Source: CAVRXZ01 sp963773035 (lineage in GTDB: Bacteria > Acidobacteriota > Vicinamibacteria > Vicinamibacterales > CAVVIG01). Taken from it: a stretch of DNA of 64,000 nucleotides. This document shows, in pieces, positions 32,609 to 41,406 of the stretch. The notes beneath the pieces are model-generated. The model had not been told where the DNA came from and made no database searches. It saw only the letters and a program-made list of their open reading frames with translations. The position numbers and the translations under genes are program-made. The DNA is taken from positions 147,158 to 211,157 of the forward strand of contig CAVYZX010000007.1 of the NCBI GenBank assembly GCA_963773035.1. The letters run 5' to 3'. Positions within the stretch are counted from its first letter, which is position 1, and every line of letters begins with the position of its first letter.

Positions 32609-34990
32609 ATGACCGAACTGCATCTTCGCGAAAATCGCGCTGTCGGAGGCTGGCTGAAGACATTTCGGTCGGCCTTCGTTGTGATCGCAGTCCTGGCGAT
32701 GGCGAACGCCTCGTTCGCCCAACCCGCCCTGACCGGAAGGCTGCAGGGCCGCGTCACCGACGAGACCGGCGGCGCGCTTCCGGGCGTGATGGTCCAGCTT
32801 CGCGCGGCAGGCGCCGATGCGGGCGAGGCGGTTACCGACGTTTCGGGTGAATATTCGTTCGATGGTCTGGCCGCCGGGTCGTATGAGCTGTCCTTCAGTC
32901 TCATCAACTTCGCGTCTCTCACGCGCCGCAACGTCGTCGTCGCGACGGACTCCACCCGTGTCGACGCCGTCTTGTCGTTGTCGCTCAGCGCAGATGTCAC
33001 CGTCATTGGCAAGCGGATCTTTGCGAACCTGGCCGACGTCTCGAATCCGGCAGAGAACCTCGTCGGCGTCGCTCAATCGGCAAGCCAGGGCGCGATCACC
33101 GCGCGGCAGCTCGACGTGCGGCCGCTGCTCAGACAGGGCGAAGTGCTCGAGACCGTGCCGGGCCTGATGATCACGCAGCACAGCGGCGAAGGAAAAGCCA
33201 ATCAGTATTTCCTCCGCGGCTTCAATCTCGATCACGGCAGCGACTTCGCGATGACCGTGGCAGGCACGCCAGTCAACATGCCTACTCACGCGCACAGTCA
33301 GGGATACGCTGATATCAATTTCCTCATCCCGGAGCTGGTCGCGGGCGTGCAATTCTCCAAAGGACCTTACTTTGCGGACCAGGGGGACTTTGCCACGGCG
33401 GGCGCCTCGAATATCAACTACGCGACCAGTCTGGACCGGTCGATCATGCACGTCGAGCTCGGGAGCTACGACTTCGGCCGAGTCCTGATCGCGACGTCCC
33501 CGAAGGTAGGGAAGGGTCATTTGCTGGTCGCGTTCGACACGTCGAAAAACGCAGGACCCTGGACCGTTCCCGACGATGTGAAGAAGTTCAACGGTGTCGT
33601 GCGTTACAGCCAGGGCGACACTGTGAATGGCTTTTCCATCACCGGCATGGGGTATCACGGTGAATGGAACGCGACGGAAGCGTCGCCGCAGCGCGCCGTC
33701 GATCAAGGGTTGATCGATCGCTTCGGCACGGTCGATCCGACGGATCGAGGCGATACGAGCCGGTACAGCTTGTCAGGTGAGTGGCAGCGAGGCAGCAGCG
33801 GGTCGTTGACCAAGATAGGGGCGTACGGGCTTTGGTACAACCTCGATCTCATTTCCAACTTCACGTTCTATCTCGACGATCCGACTCACGGCGATCAGGT
33901 GGAGCAGGTGGACGATCGGTTCGTCACGGGATTCAAGGTGTCCCATCGTCGTCTGGCCCGCTGGCACGGCCGCGCGGTGCAAAACACGATCGGGTTGCAG
34001 GTGCGTAACGACAGCATCCCCGAGGTCGCCCTCTATCACACCGAGCAAACGAGGAGGCTCGAAACGCGCTCGCTGTCCTCGGCCCTCGTGACCAGCGCCG
34101 GGGTGTATGCGCAGAATGACGTCGAATGGTCGCCGTGGCTCCGAACGCTGGCGGGTGCCCGGATCGACGGCTCGCGCTACCGCGTCGACGCATCAGATCC
34201 CGTGAATAGTGGAACAGCCGCAGCCGGGCTGGTGAGCCCGAAAGGCGGGGCGGCATTCGGCCCGTGGAAGGGTACCGAGTTCTACGTCAATGCGGGGAGC
34301 GGCTTTCACAGCAACAACGCGCTCGGGACGACGATCACACGCGACAGCGAGGGAAACCCCGTCGATCGCGTGACCCCGCTGGTGCGGGCAACCGGCGCGG
34401 AGACCGGCGTTCGCACGGTCGCCCTCAAGCACCTGCAGACAACGGCGTCGCTGTGGTGGATGCACCTTGGATCGGAGCTCGTCTACAACGGCGACGCCGG
34501 CGCGACAGAGCCAGGTCCGGCGAGCCGCCGGTACGGTGTGGAGATCACCAACTACTACAGCCCGACCAAATGGCTGGTGTTCGACGGGGACGTGTCGTTC
34601 TCGCAAGCTCGTTTCGAGGAAGGCGAATTCAAGGATCAGCACGTTCCTGAGGCTGTCGGCGCCGTGGTGTCAGCGGGTGCGAGCGTCGATGGATACCACC
34701 GAATGTACGGCAGCCTTCGGTTGCGGTACTTCGGCCCGCGCGCGCTCGTCGAGGACAACTCGGTACGCTCCGATTCAACGACCCTGGTCAATCTAGGCAC
34801 TGGCTACGACGTCGCGAGAAACATGCGGCTGACGGTGGACGTGTTCAATCTGTTCGACGCGAAGGTCAGCGACATCGAGTACTACTTCACGTCCCGTCTG
34901 CTCAACGAGCCGCTCGGTGGAGTGGCGGACATTCATTTCCATCCCGCCGTGCCCCGCACCGTTCGCGTCGGTCTCGTCATCGGCTTTTGA
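32609..34990 (+). CDS. TonB-dependent outer-membrane receptor with carboxypeptidase-regulatory-like N-domain
   Basis: A 793-residue protein: signal peptide (about 1-35, ending SFAQ), a CarboxypepD_reg domain (GRLQGRVTDETGGALPGVMVQLRAAG...SYELSFSLINF, about 40-125), a plug (PGLMITQHSGEGKANQYFLRGFNLDHGSDFAMTVAGTPVNM), and a 22-strand barrel ending in the C-terminal aromatic motif VRVGLVIGF. It imports an unknown ligand with TonB energy. No SD; start coincides with a sigma-54-type leaderless arrangement. OsmC follows after 10 bases. Confidence 0.9.
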   Translation: MTELHLRENRAVGGWLKTFRSAFVVIAVLAMANASFAQPALTGRLQGRVTDETGGALPGVMVQLRAAGADAGEAVTDVSGEYSFDGLAAGSYELSFSLINFASLTRRNVVVATDSTRVDAVLSLSLSADVTVIGKRIFANLADVSNPAENLVGVAQSASQGAITARQLDVRPLLRQGEVLETVPGLMITQHSGEGKANQYFLRGFNLDHGSDFAMTVAGTPVNMPTHAHSQGYADINFLIPELVAGVQFSKGPYFADQGDFATAGASNINYATSLDRSIMHVELGSYDFGRVLIATSPKVGKGHLLVAFDTSKNAGPWTVPDDVKKFNGVVRYSQGDTVNGFSITGMGYHGEWNATEASPQRAVDQGLIDRFGTVDPTDRGDTSRYSLSGEWQRGSSGSLTKIGAYGLWYNLDLISNFTFYLDDPTHGDQVEQVDDRFVTGFKVSHRRLARWHGRAVQNTIGLQVRNDSIPEVALYHTEQTRRLETRSLSSALVTSAGVYAQNDVEWSPWLRTLAGARIDGSRYRVDASDPVNSGTAAAGLVSPKGGAAFGPWKGTEFYVNAGSGFHSNNALGTTITRDSEGNPVDRVTPLVRATGAETGVRTVALKHLQTTASLWWMHLGSELVYNGDAGATEPGPASRRYGVEITNYYSPTKWLVFDGDVSFSQARFEEGEFKDQHVPEAVGAVVSAGASVDGYHRMYGSLRLRYFGPRALVEDNSVRSDSTTLVNLGTGYDVARNMRLTVDVFNLFDAKVSDIEYYFTSRLLNEPLGGVADIHFHPAVPRTVRVGLVIGF

Positions 34991-35000
34991 GGAGGCTGTT

Positions 35001-35474
35001 ATGGCTGAGGAACGCACCTACCACGTGTCGGTCCGCCTGGATCGCGGCTTCGAGTTCCTTGCGGAGTTTCCCGATGTTCCAGGGGCGCCTCCGCTGCGCT
35101 TTGATGAGCCAGCACCGCTTGGGGAGAGTGGCGGCCCGAACGCAGTCGCCGTGCTGAGTGCGGCCGTCGGCAATTGCCTGGCCGCCAGTCTGGCCTACTG
35201 CCTCCGCCGTTCGCGAATGAACCTCGAAGGGTTGACGGCGAACGTGACGACTCGCGTGGCACGAGACGAGAAAGGGCGCCACCGAATCGCCGGCATCGAC
35301 GTCGAGCTCGCGCCGGTCTTCGGACAGGAGGTGCAGAGCCACGGGGAGCATCCGCGATTTGAGAGGTGCGGAGACCTGTTCGAGGACTTCTGCACGGTGA
35401 CGGCCAGCGTCAAGCGCGGCATCCCGGTCCATGTCTCACTGAAGTCCGGCGGCGCAGAGACAAAGGTTGCGTGA
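35001..35474 (+). CDS. OsmC/Ohr-family protein
   Basis: A 157-residue protein with GPNAVAVLSAAVGNCLAASLAYCLRRSRM (peroxidatic Cys region, about 50-75), LTANVTTRVARDEKGRHRI and a second Cys in the RCGDLFEDFCTV stretch. OsmC-family proteins reduce organic hydroperoxides. SD GAGGAGG, 10 bases after the TonB receptor, so in its operon and under the same promoter. Confidence 0.85.
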   Translation: MAEERTYHVSVRLDRGFEFLAEFPDVPGAPPLRFDEPAPLGESGGPNAVAVLSAAVGNCLAASLAYCLRRSRMNLEGLTANVTTRVARDEKGRHRIAGIDVELAPVFGQEVQSHGEHPRFERCGDLFEDFCTVTASVKRGIPVHVSLKSGGAETKVA

Positions 35475-35510
35475 ACGCTGACGGTCAGCACCACGTGCGA
35501 GCGTTCACAT

Positions 35511-36159
35511 ATGACAAACGTCGTCCTGCTCCTCGTGGCTTCTTCGTGCTTGGTTCTCTGGTACGCCTACTGGGTCAGAGGCTGGTACCGTCGCTGGGGA
35601 TCCTCGGATGAAGAACTGTTGCGGCCCATGCCCGGTGACGCCGACATTCAAGAGCCGACGTACTCGACCACGCTCGCGGTGACTGTCAATGCGGCGCCGC
35701 ACCACATCTGGCCGTGGCTGCTGCAACTGGGGTATCGGCGAGGAGGACTCTACAGTTATGACTGGCTCGATCGACTCTTCGGCTATTTGGATCGACCGAG
35801 CGCCGATGTACTCCTGCACGAGTTCCAGGACTTGAAAGTGGGCGACGAGATTCCTCTTGGACGCGGTCCTGGGTTTCCGGTGACGGCCGTCGATCCTTGT
35901 CGCTCGCTCGTCTTAGGCGGAACCGCTGATGGGCGTTCAGTGGACGTGGCAGTTTGGTCTCTATCCGCTCGACGAGACGCGAACACGGCTGGTGTCGCGA
36001 AACACTGTTCGTACGTCACGAACGATCGGCTCCTGGCTCCTCATGCGTGTGCTCGAGCCGGCGGCATTCATCATGACTCGGCGGATGCTCCTCGGTTTGA
36101 AGCAACGGGCCGAAACACTCGCGGTGGATCAACAGAACCGGTCGACTTGTGCAGCGTAA
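35511..36159 (+). CDS. SRPBCC-like membrane-anchored protein, frameshifted
   Basis: From ATG 35511: a TM helix (VVLLLVASSCLVLWYAYWV), then EEPTYSTTLAVTVNAAPHHIWPWLLQLGYRRGGLYSYDWLDRLFGYLDRP, PLGRGPGFPVTAVDP and a break in GATGGGC near 35931 (one extra G), after which GVQWTWQFGLYPLDETRTRLVSRN and RMLLGLKQRAE continue in the next frame. This is the polyketide-cyclase/SRPBCC-like family. A homologue is encoded at 37360-38088. Function is unknown. Confidence 0.65.
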
Positions 36160-36233
36160 TGGTTGAGACATGTCACGAACGGCGTGTCACGCACGGAGGC
36201 CCTTCGTAGGGACGTCCTGCAAGGAGAACGTTT

Positions 36234-37352
36234 ATGGACACCATGAAAGCCGTCGTCTTCAAGGGTAAGAACCGTATCTCTGCCGAAGAGGTGCAGAAGC
36301 CGCATCCCGGACCAGGCGAGGCGGTGATCCGGATTACCACGACAACCATTTGCGGCACTGATGTACACATCGTGCGCGGCGAGTACCCGGTTAAGGCCGG
36401 ACTCATCCTCGGGCACGAACCGGTCGGCGTCATCGAAGAGCTCGGCGGGGGCCTCGAGGGCCTATACGAATTGGGCCAGCGAGTGATCGTCGGCGCCATC
36501 ACGCCGTGCGGCCAGTGCTTCTACTGCCTCAATGGATCGCATTCGCAGTGCGGCGGCGCGCTTGGAGGATGGAGGTTCGGCAACACCATCAACGGCGCCT
36601 GGGCCGAGTACTTGCTCGTGCCGGACGCCAAGGCGAACCTTGCACCCATTCCAGACGGCCTGACCGACGAAGAGGTGATCCTCTGTCCCGACATCTTCTC
36701 CACCGGTCTGTCCGGAGCTGAGAGCGGCAACATCAGGGTCGGGGACGCGGTCGCCGTATTCGCGCAGGGTCCAATCGGCTTGTGCGCGACACTCGGCGCG
36801 AAGCTGAAGGGTGCGTCCCTCATCATTGGCATTGATAGCGTGCCCGAGCGGCTGATGATGGCCCGCCGCTTCGGGGCAAACGTCACGCTGGACATCACGC
36901 ACGGGGATCCCGTGCCCGAGATCAAGCGCTTGACCGATGGGCGGGGCGTCGACGTCGCCATCGAAGCGCTCGGCAAACAGGAAACGTTCGAGAGCGCGCT
37001 CAGGGCCATCCGCCCTGGCGGAACCGTCTCGAGCCTGGGTGTCTACTCCGGCAAGATCGTGGCGCCGTACGAGGCATTTTACGCGGGCCTGGGGGACCAG
37101 AAAATCGTGACGACGCTCTGCCCTGGCGGCAAGGAGCGCATGCGTCGGCTGATGGCGATGGTTGCGACTCGTCGGGTCGATCTCACGCCGCTCGTCACGC
37201 ATCACTTTGCTCTCGACAACATCGAGGAGGCGTTCGATCTGTTCAGTCATCAACAAGACGGCGTGTTGAAGGTCGCGCTCCATCCAGGCTCGCGTGACAT
37301 CGCAGCCCAGATAGGAGGGACAGTGGCGGTTGGCGTCGACCAAGAGTGTTGA
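36234..37352 (+). CDS. Zinc-dependent secondary alcohol dehydrogenase (isopropanol dehydrogenase type)
   Basis: A 372-residue medium-chain dehydrogenase. Catalytic zinc ligands as in the thermophilic secondary ADH family: Cys in TICGTDVH, His in LILGHEPVG and Asp in CPDIFSTGLSGAE. The structural-zinc loop is reduced (CGQCFYCLNGSHSQCG). Rossmann segment VAVFAQGPIGLCATLGAKL. It interconverts secondary alcohols or aldehydes with NAD(P)H. SD GCAAGGAG. No sigma-54 element is visible directly upstream. Confidence 0.88.
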   Translation: MDTMKAVVFKGKNRISAEEVQKPHPGPGEAVIRITTTTICGTDVHIVRGEYPVKAGLILGHEPVGVIEELGGGLEGLYELGQRVIVGAITPCGQCFYCLNGSHSQCGGALGGWRFGNTINGAWAEYLLVPDAKANLAPIPDGLTDEEVILCPDIFSTGLSGAESGNIRVGDAVAVFAQGPIGLCATLGAKLKGASLIIGIDSVPERLMMARRFGANVTLDITHGDPVPEIKRLTDGRGVDVAIEALGKQETFESALRAIRPGGTVSSLGVYSGKIVAPYEAFYAGLGDQKIVTTLCPGGKERMRRLMAMVATRRVDLTPLVTHHFALDNIEEAFDLFSHQQDGVLKVALHPGSRDIAAQIGGTVAVGVDQEC

Positions 37353-37359
37353 AACCGTT

Positions 37360-38088
37360 CTATTCGCCTGTCGACTCTCGGCTCGAGCCTGCCGACCCGC
37401 GACGCTCTGCATCTCTCTTCAGCGGCCCGAGCGACATCCGGCGGATCAGGACGATGCCGGGCGAGAGAAAGGCCCAGTAACGCCTGAACGTTGCGCGGGC
37501 GGCAGCATCGGTGGCCAAGGCCCGAGTCTCGGTTCGGAATATCGATCGGTTCTTGTCGACGGGGTCAGCGCGTAGTGTCCAAATGATTTTCACGTAGTCC
37601 GGCTCGCTGAATGCCGCGAACGCATCCGGCAGCACCGCGCGGAACGTGACGTTTGGCTCCCACGGCTTCGTGACGGCGCCGAGGACAATTTCGCGCTCGG
37701 GGATCTCGGCCAGGACGCTCCACCCCAGTGATAACATCTCGGCAATCAGGCCTTTGGGCCGCTGCTGTGCGTCCGGCGTCGAGCCGAGGATCAGCTCGCG
37801 TCCCTTGAAAATCGCTCGGACGAGAGGCATCGAAGAGAGCTTCATGTCCTTGGCGACGGCAAGCGTGACCGGCGCGGGCGCATGCACGTCGATACGGTGA
37901 CGCTCGACCACCTCGAACACTGGCATGAACCGATCGAGCAGCTCGTCTTGCTCCTCCGGCCGAGAACGTGTGGGGTTCCCATAACGAGACCATGTGACGC
38001 CGACGTAGGTTGCATATCCAACGGCTGCGAGACCGACTCCCGCCGCAAGCCACCGTACCGTCGAGCGCAGACATCTTCGGGGGCTCAT
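37360..38088 (-). CDS. SRPBCC-like protein (paralogue of 35511)
   Basis: A 242-residue protein with an N-terminal TM helix (VRWLAAGVGLAAVGYATYVGVTW) and an SRPBCC-type domain: HAPAPVTLAVAKDMKLSSMPLVRAIFKGRELILG, ETEIVLGAVTKPWEPNVTFRAVLPDAFAAF and YVKIIWTLRADPVDKNRSIFRTETRALATD. Last residues PGIVLIRRMSLGPLKRDAE. Overlaps the upstream membrane-protein gene by ATGA, so the two are translationally coupled. Function is unknown. Confidence 0.75.
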   Translation of the reverse strand: MSPRRCLRSTVRWLAAGVGLAAVGYATYVGVTWSRYGNPTRSRPEEQDELLDRFMPVFEVVERHRIDVHAPAPVTLAVAKDMKLSSMPLVRAIFKGRELILGSTPDAQQRPKGLIAEMLSLGWSVLAEIPEREIVLGAVTKPWEPNVTFRAVLPDAFAAFSEPDYVKIIWTLRADPVDKNRSIFRTETRALATDAAARATFRRYWAFLSPGIVLIRRMSLGPLKRDAERRGSAGSSRESTGE

Positions 38089-38720
38089 GCCGAATCCTTG
38101 ACCGAACGCGTGACGATCGGAGAGGTGATCATCACAGCGCCAAAGAGCGCGAGTGCACCAGCCAGCAAGACGTAGTCGAGCTCCACGCCGAGCAGGAACA
38201 CTCCGGTGGCGCCATACACGAGACCGGCAGTGCCGAGCGTGAGCGCCCACGCACGTGAGTCAAACATGTCGAGCATCAGCGTCACGCCGATCACCGCCGA
38301 CAGAGTCGGACAGGGAAGAAGCCCCAGCGGCGCGGCATATGTGTACGTCATCCATCGGTCGGTTTCCAGGAAATGCGGATATCCCCATCCGAACGCGAGG
38401 AGCACGGCACCAGGAATCACGAGGATTGCACTGGCGAATCGAACAGACTCCTTGGAACGGCGACTGGCAACGGCGAGGAGGCAAAGGGCCAGAGCTGCGA
38501 ACACCGTTCCGTTCAGCGGGTTACGCCAGACCCACGCAGCGGCGCTCACAGACAGAAACGGTGCGGACAGCAAGTACGCCGCGAACCGAGTCGATGGCCG
38601 CCAACCGCAGACGACAACTGTCAGCAACGCTCCGAGCAACGCATGCCAGGCGATGGCCACGGTTCGCCATTCATTGGCAATCGCGGTCAGGCCGGTCAGA
38701 ATTGCGTCTGATGAAGGCAT
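38085..38720 (-). CDS. Polytopic membrane protein (six to seven helices)
   Basis: A 211-residue, very hydrophobic protein with helices at about 15-35, 45-65, 70-85, 100-120, 135-150, 155-175 and 180-200. The stretch GWGYPHFLETDRWMTYTYAAPLGLLPCPTLS is distinctive. ATG 38720 has no SD; a candidate sigma-54 element (38733) would start the RNA two bases upstream. Coupled to the SRPBCC-like gene. No function assigned. Confidence 0.65.
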   Translation of the reverse strand: MPSSDAILTGLTAIANEWRTVAIAWHALLGALLTVVVCGWRPSTRFAAYLLSAPFLSVSAAAWVWRNPLNGTVFAALALCLLAVASRRSKESVRFASAILVIPGAVLLAFGWGYPHFLETDRWMTYTYAAPLGLLPCPTLSAVIGVTLMLDMFDSRAWALTLGTAGLVYGATGVFLLGVELDYVLLAGALALFGAVMITSPIVTRSVKDSA

Positions 38721-38732
38721 CAAGTCGGCAGA

Positions 38733-38748
38733 AGCATGAACGCTGCCC
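38733..38748 (-). promoter_or_regulatory. Weak sigma-54-like element GGGCAGCGTTCATGCT (minus strand)
   Basis: GG-N10-GC spacing exact but only 8 of 12 positions. Supported mainly by the UAS at 38811, about 82 bp upstream. Confidence 0.35.
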
Positions 38749-38810
38749 AAACGGGGAATCGCTAGAGGGCCTTGATTCAGCTCTCGATGCTTTGCCCCTC
38801 AGATGTCGAA

Positions 38811-38846
38811 GGAGGAATTTCCCCTCTTGGGCTCGGAATATTCCGC
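38811..38846. promoter_or_regulatory. UAS-like palindrome
   Basis: Boxes GGAGGAATTTCCCC and CGGAATATTCCGCG, between the divergent 38720 and 38894 genes. Confidence 0.5.
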
Positions 38847-38893
38847 GACTTCCTCATCAGTCGAGGGACTCACGGTGAGGTCGCTGTCGCACG

Positions 38894-39778
38894 ATGACTG
38901 ACGTCGATCGTGTGAGACGATCGGCCGCATCGCTGCGCGGTGACCGCGCCAGCGCCGCTCAAGCGCCCGTCGTGGCGTTTGACCATGTGTCGTTGGCGTT
39001 CGATGACATCGAAGTCCTGCGCGAGATCAGCTTCTCCGTGCTCCTCGGACGGATGACGATCCTGCTTGGGCCGAGCGGGGCCGGAAAGTCCGTCGTTCTC
39101 AAGTTGATCCTTGGACTATTGAAACCGGACAGCGGTGTCATTCGGATCAACGGTGAACGTATCGATACCATGACCGAGGAGCAGATGATGAAGGTGCGTG
39201 ACGACATCGGGATGTTGTTCCAGGAGAGCGCGCTGTTCGATTCACTGACCGTGGCAGACAATGTCGGTTACAAACTCTACGAGGAAACCGACATGCCGGC
39301 AGAGGAGGTGCGCGGCCGTGTTGAGGAGGTCCTCGGATTCATCGGGTTGAAGGAGTACATGGACCGGATGCCGTCTGAGCTGTCAGGCGGACAGCGGCGG
39401 CGCGTCGCGATCGCGCGCGCCATGGCGGCACGGCCCCGCCTCGTGCTGTTCGACGAACCCACCTCGGGGCTCGACCCGATTACGGCCAAGACGGTGGACG
39501 CCGAAATCATCAAGTTGAGAGACGTGGAGCATGTCACGTCGGTCCTGGTGACCCACCAACTTCAAGACGTGTTCTACATCGCCACACATGAGGCGCGTCG
39601 CCAGGATGGGCACCTGCTCATTGTCCCAGCAGACCAGCGCAAGCGCGACGAAGCCGAATTCATCGTGCTCAAGGATGGTCGGATCTATTTCGAGGGGTCC
39701 GCGGCAGAGCTGCTTGCGTCGGGCGATTCCTACTTGGCGACGTTCATGTCCGGATGGGTTCCGCCCCTCGTCGCATGA
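38894..39778 (+). CDS. ABC transporter ATP-binding protein, MlaF/Mkl type, orphan
   Basis: A 294-residue ATPase: Walker A GPSGAGKSVVLK (about 55-65), MLFQESALFDSLTVADNVGYKLYEE, signature LSGGQRRRVAIARAM (about 165) and Walker B VLFDEPTSGLDP. FQESALFDSLT is typical of the MlaF/Ttg2A lipid-trafficking branch. No MlaE permease or MlaD MCE gene is in the window, and a partner must be elsewhere. The C-terminal part carries an insert (RRQDGHLLIVPADQRKRDEAEF). Confidence 0.85.
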   Translation: MTDVDRVRRSAASLRGDRASAAQAPVVAFDHVSLAFDDIEVLREISFSVLLGRMTILLGPSGAGKSVVLKLILGLLKPDSGVIRINGERIDTMTEEQMMKVRDDIGMLFQESALFDSLTVADNVGYKLYEETDMPAEEVRGRVEEVLGFIGLKEYMDRMPSELSGGQRRRVAIARAMAARPRLVLFDEPTSGLDPITAKTVDAEIIKLRDVEHVTSVLVTHQLQDVFYIATHEARRQDGHLLIVPADQRKRDEAEFIVLKDGRIYFEGSAAELLASGDSYLATFMSGWVPPLVA

Positions 39779-39794
39779 CCTGACGGCTGGACGA

Positions 39795-40571
39795 TCATCC
39801 GAGGGCGTTGTCGAGGGCCATCATGAGCGCAAATCCTCCGATGAAGCCGAGGGTCGCCACATCCGGCGTCCCGCTGCGAACCGTTTCAGGAATCAGTTCT
39901 TCCACGACGACATAGAGCATCGCCCCCGCTGCGGCAGCCATGGCGTAGGGAAGAAACTCGGCCGAAGCGAGCACGAGCGCTGCGCCGATGACGCCCGCAA
40001 CCGGTTCCACGACCGCCGAGAGCTGTCCCCAGAAAAACGCGCGGCCGCGCGACATCCCGCCATATCGGAGCGGAAGCGCGATCGCGAGCCCTTCGGGGAT
40101 GTTCTGGAGACCGATGCCGATGGTGAGCGCGGTGGCGGCGCCCAGATCGCCGCCTCCGAAGCTGACGCCAACCGCCATGCCTTCCGGGAAGTTATGGAGA
40201 GTCATGGCCAGCATGAGCAGAGCCGATCGCTGCCACACGACACGCGGTCCCTCCGCCACGGCCTCGTCTGGAAACTCACCGTGCAGGTGCGGCAGGCATT
40301 GGTCAGCGAGATACAGAAACGCTGCTCCGATCAGCAGTCCGACGGTCGCCGAGAGTACGCCGCCACGAGCGATGGCGGGCACGAGCAGAGACCAGCAGGA
40401 CGCGGCGACCATGATGCCGGCCGCAAACCCCATCAGCGTGTCCATCAGCCGTCGGGGAGCGGACCGGAAAAAGAAGACCGGGAGGGTGCCTACTGCTGTG
40501 AGCAGATAAGTCCCCAGGGTGGCAACCAGCGCCTGGGTCACCGTGCTGGAGGCAGCCAGCCATGCGAGCAT
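39795..40571 (-). CDS. ZIP-family divalent metal transporter
   Basis: A 258-residue protein with eight helices; metal-binding motifs in TM4 (LTLHNFPEGMAVGVSFGG, about 132-149) and TM5 (IGIGLQNIPEGLAIALPLRYGG, about 160-181) with conserved His, Asn, Pro, Glu. The cytosolic loop has few His. It moves zinc, iron or similar cations into the cytosol. Downstream of the hydrolase gene by 16 bases on the same strand, so possibly in the 41334 operon. Confidence 0.9.
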   Translation of the reverse strand: MLAWLAASSTVTQALVATLGTYLLTAVGTLPVFFFRSAPRRLMDTLMGFAAGIMVAASCWSLLVPAIARGGVLSATVGLLIGAAFLYLADQCLPHLHGEFPDEAVAEGPRVVWQRSALLMLAMTLHNFPEGMAVGVSFGGGDLGAATALTIGIGLQNIPEGLAIALPLRYGGMSRGRAFFWGQLSAVVEPVAGVIGAALVLASAEFLPYAMAAAAGAMLYVVVEELIPETVRSGTPDVATLGFIGGFALMMALDNALG

Positions 40572-40587
40572 CAGGACTCCTCACGCG

Positions 40588-41334
40588 TCATGGCCTTTCG
40601 CGAAGGTATCGCGCGCACCATTGCAGCGCCAGCTGTGAGACGAGTTGGAGGGCACCGGGCTCCTCGAACAAATGCGTGGCGCCCGGAACGATTTCGAGTT
40701 GCACCGGTGCGCGCATGTGGCGCATGGCCGTCCGATTGAGGTTGATGACCGTCTCGTCATTGCCGCCGACGATGAAGAGCGTTGGCGCCTGGACCCGTGG
40801 CAGCGCGTCACCCGCCAGGTCAGGACGGCCTCCACGCGAAATGACCGCCCGCACCATGTCTGGCCGCTCGGCCGCGGCAATCAGCGCGGCTGCGGCGCCT
40901 GTGCTGGCCCCGAAACACGCGACAGGCAGCCCGGTCAGGCTTGGATGGCCCGCCGCCCAGTCAATCGCCGTGCTGACGCGCTGGCCGAGTCGATCGACAT
41001 CAAATCGATACTCCCGCGTCCGCATATCGACCGCTTCCTCTTCACGGGTCAGCAGATCAAGCAGGAGCGTCGCAAACCCACCGTGGACGAGCACCTCTGC
41101 AACGGACCGGTTCCGTCTGCTGAAACGGCTGCTGCCGCTGCCATGCGCGAACACCACGAGGCCCCCGGCGGCATCCGGAATCGTCAGGTCCCCATTGATG
41201 AACAGATGCCCGGCACGTATCTGAACGGCCCCGGTGTGAACCATTGGTGCGGGCAGCCGCCGCCCTGGGCCTGTGCTGGTGCCGTCATCATCGGAAGGAG
41301 ATCGGGACTCTTCTGCTCGCGATGCAGTACTCAT
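40588..41334 (-). CDS. Alpha/beta hydrolase (dienelactone hydrolase-like)
   Basis: A 248-residue protein: VVFAHGSGSSRFSRRN oxyanion region, nucleophile in CFGASTGAAAALIAAAE (about 140), acid in LFIVGGNDETVI and catalytic His in GATHLFEEPGALQ (about 228). Often found beside or fused to phosphoribosyltransferase-like proteins. Substrate is unknown. Start ATG 41334 is preferred because the sigma-54 element at 41349 predicts RNA starting four bases upstream; no SD. Confidence 0.82.
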   Translation of the reverse strand: MSTASRAEESRSPSDDDGTSTGPGRRLPAPMVHTGAVQIRAGHLFINGDLTIPDAAGGLVVFAHGSGSSRFSRRNRSVAEVLVHGGFATLLLDLLTREEEAVDMRTREYRFDVDRLGQRVSTAIDWAAGHPSLTGLPVACFGASTGAAAALIAAAERPDMVRAVISRGGRPDLAGDALPRVQAPTLFIVGGNDETVINLNRTAMRHMRAPVQLEIVPGATHLFEEPGALQLVSQLALQWCARYLRERP

Positions 41335-41348
41335 AAGAACCAAAATGG

Positions 41349-41364
41349 TGCAATTGCGGTACCT
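41349..41364 (-). promoter_or_regulatory. Sigma-54 promoter AGGTACCGCAATTGCA (minus strand)
   Basis: 10 of 12 positions, TTGCA perfect. Predicted start about 41338 for the hydrolase gene. Confidence 0.6.
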
Positions 41365-41369
41365 GCTAG

Positions 41370-41385
41370 TGGCAGGAGGCGTGCA
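41370..41385 (+). promoter_or_regulatory. Sigma-54 promoter TGGCAGGAGGCGTGCA
   Basis: 10 of 12 positions. Predicted start about 41396, eleven bases before GTG 41407, with GGAG in the short leader. No UAS is evident near this divergent pair. Confidence 0.55.
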
Positions 41386-41406
41386 CAGAAGAGAGGGAGA
41401 CTCTCT

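Noticed and set aside
36160..36233. Sigma-54 promoter for the secondary alcohol dehydrogenase
   Set aside because: GG and GC pairs do not occur at 10-base spacing here; its promoter is unknown.
38838..38893. Sigma-54 promoter for the orphan ABC ATPase
   Set aside because: No GG-N10-GC element is present upstream of ATG 38894; the UAS at 38811 fits the opposite gene better.
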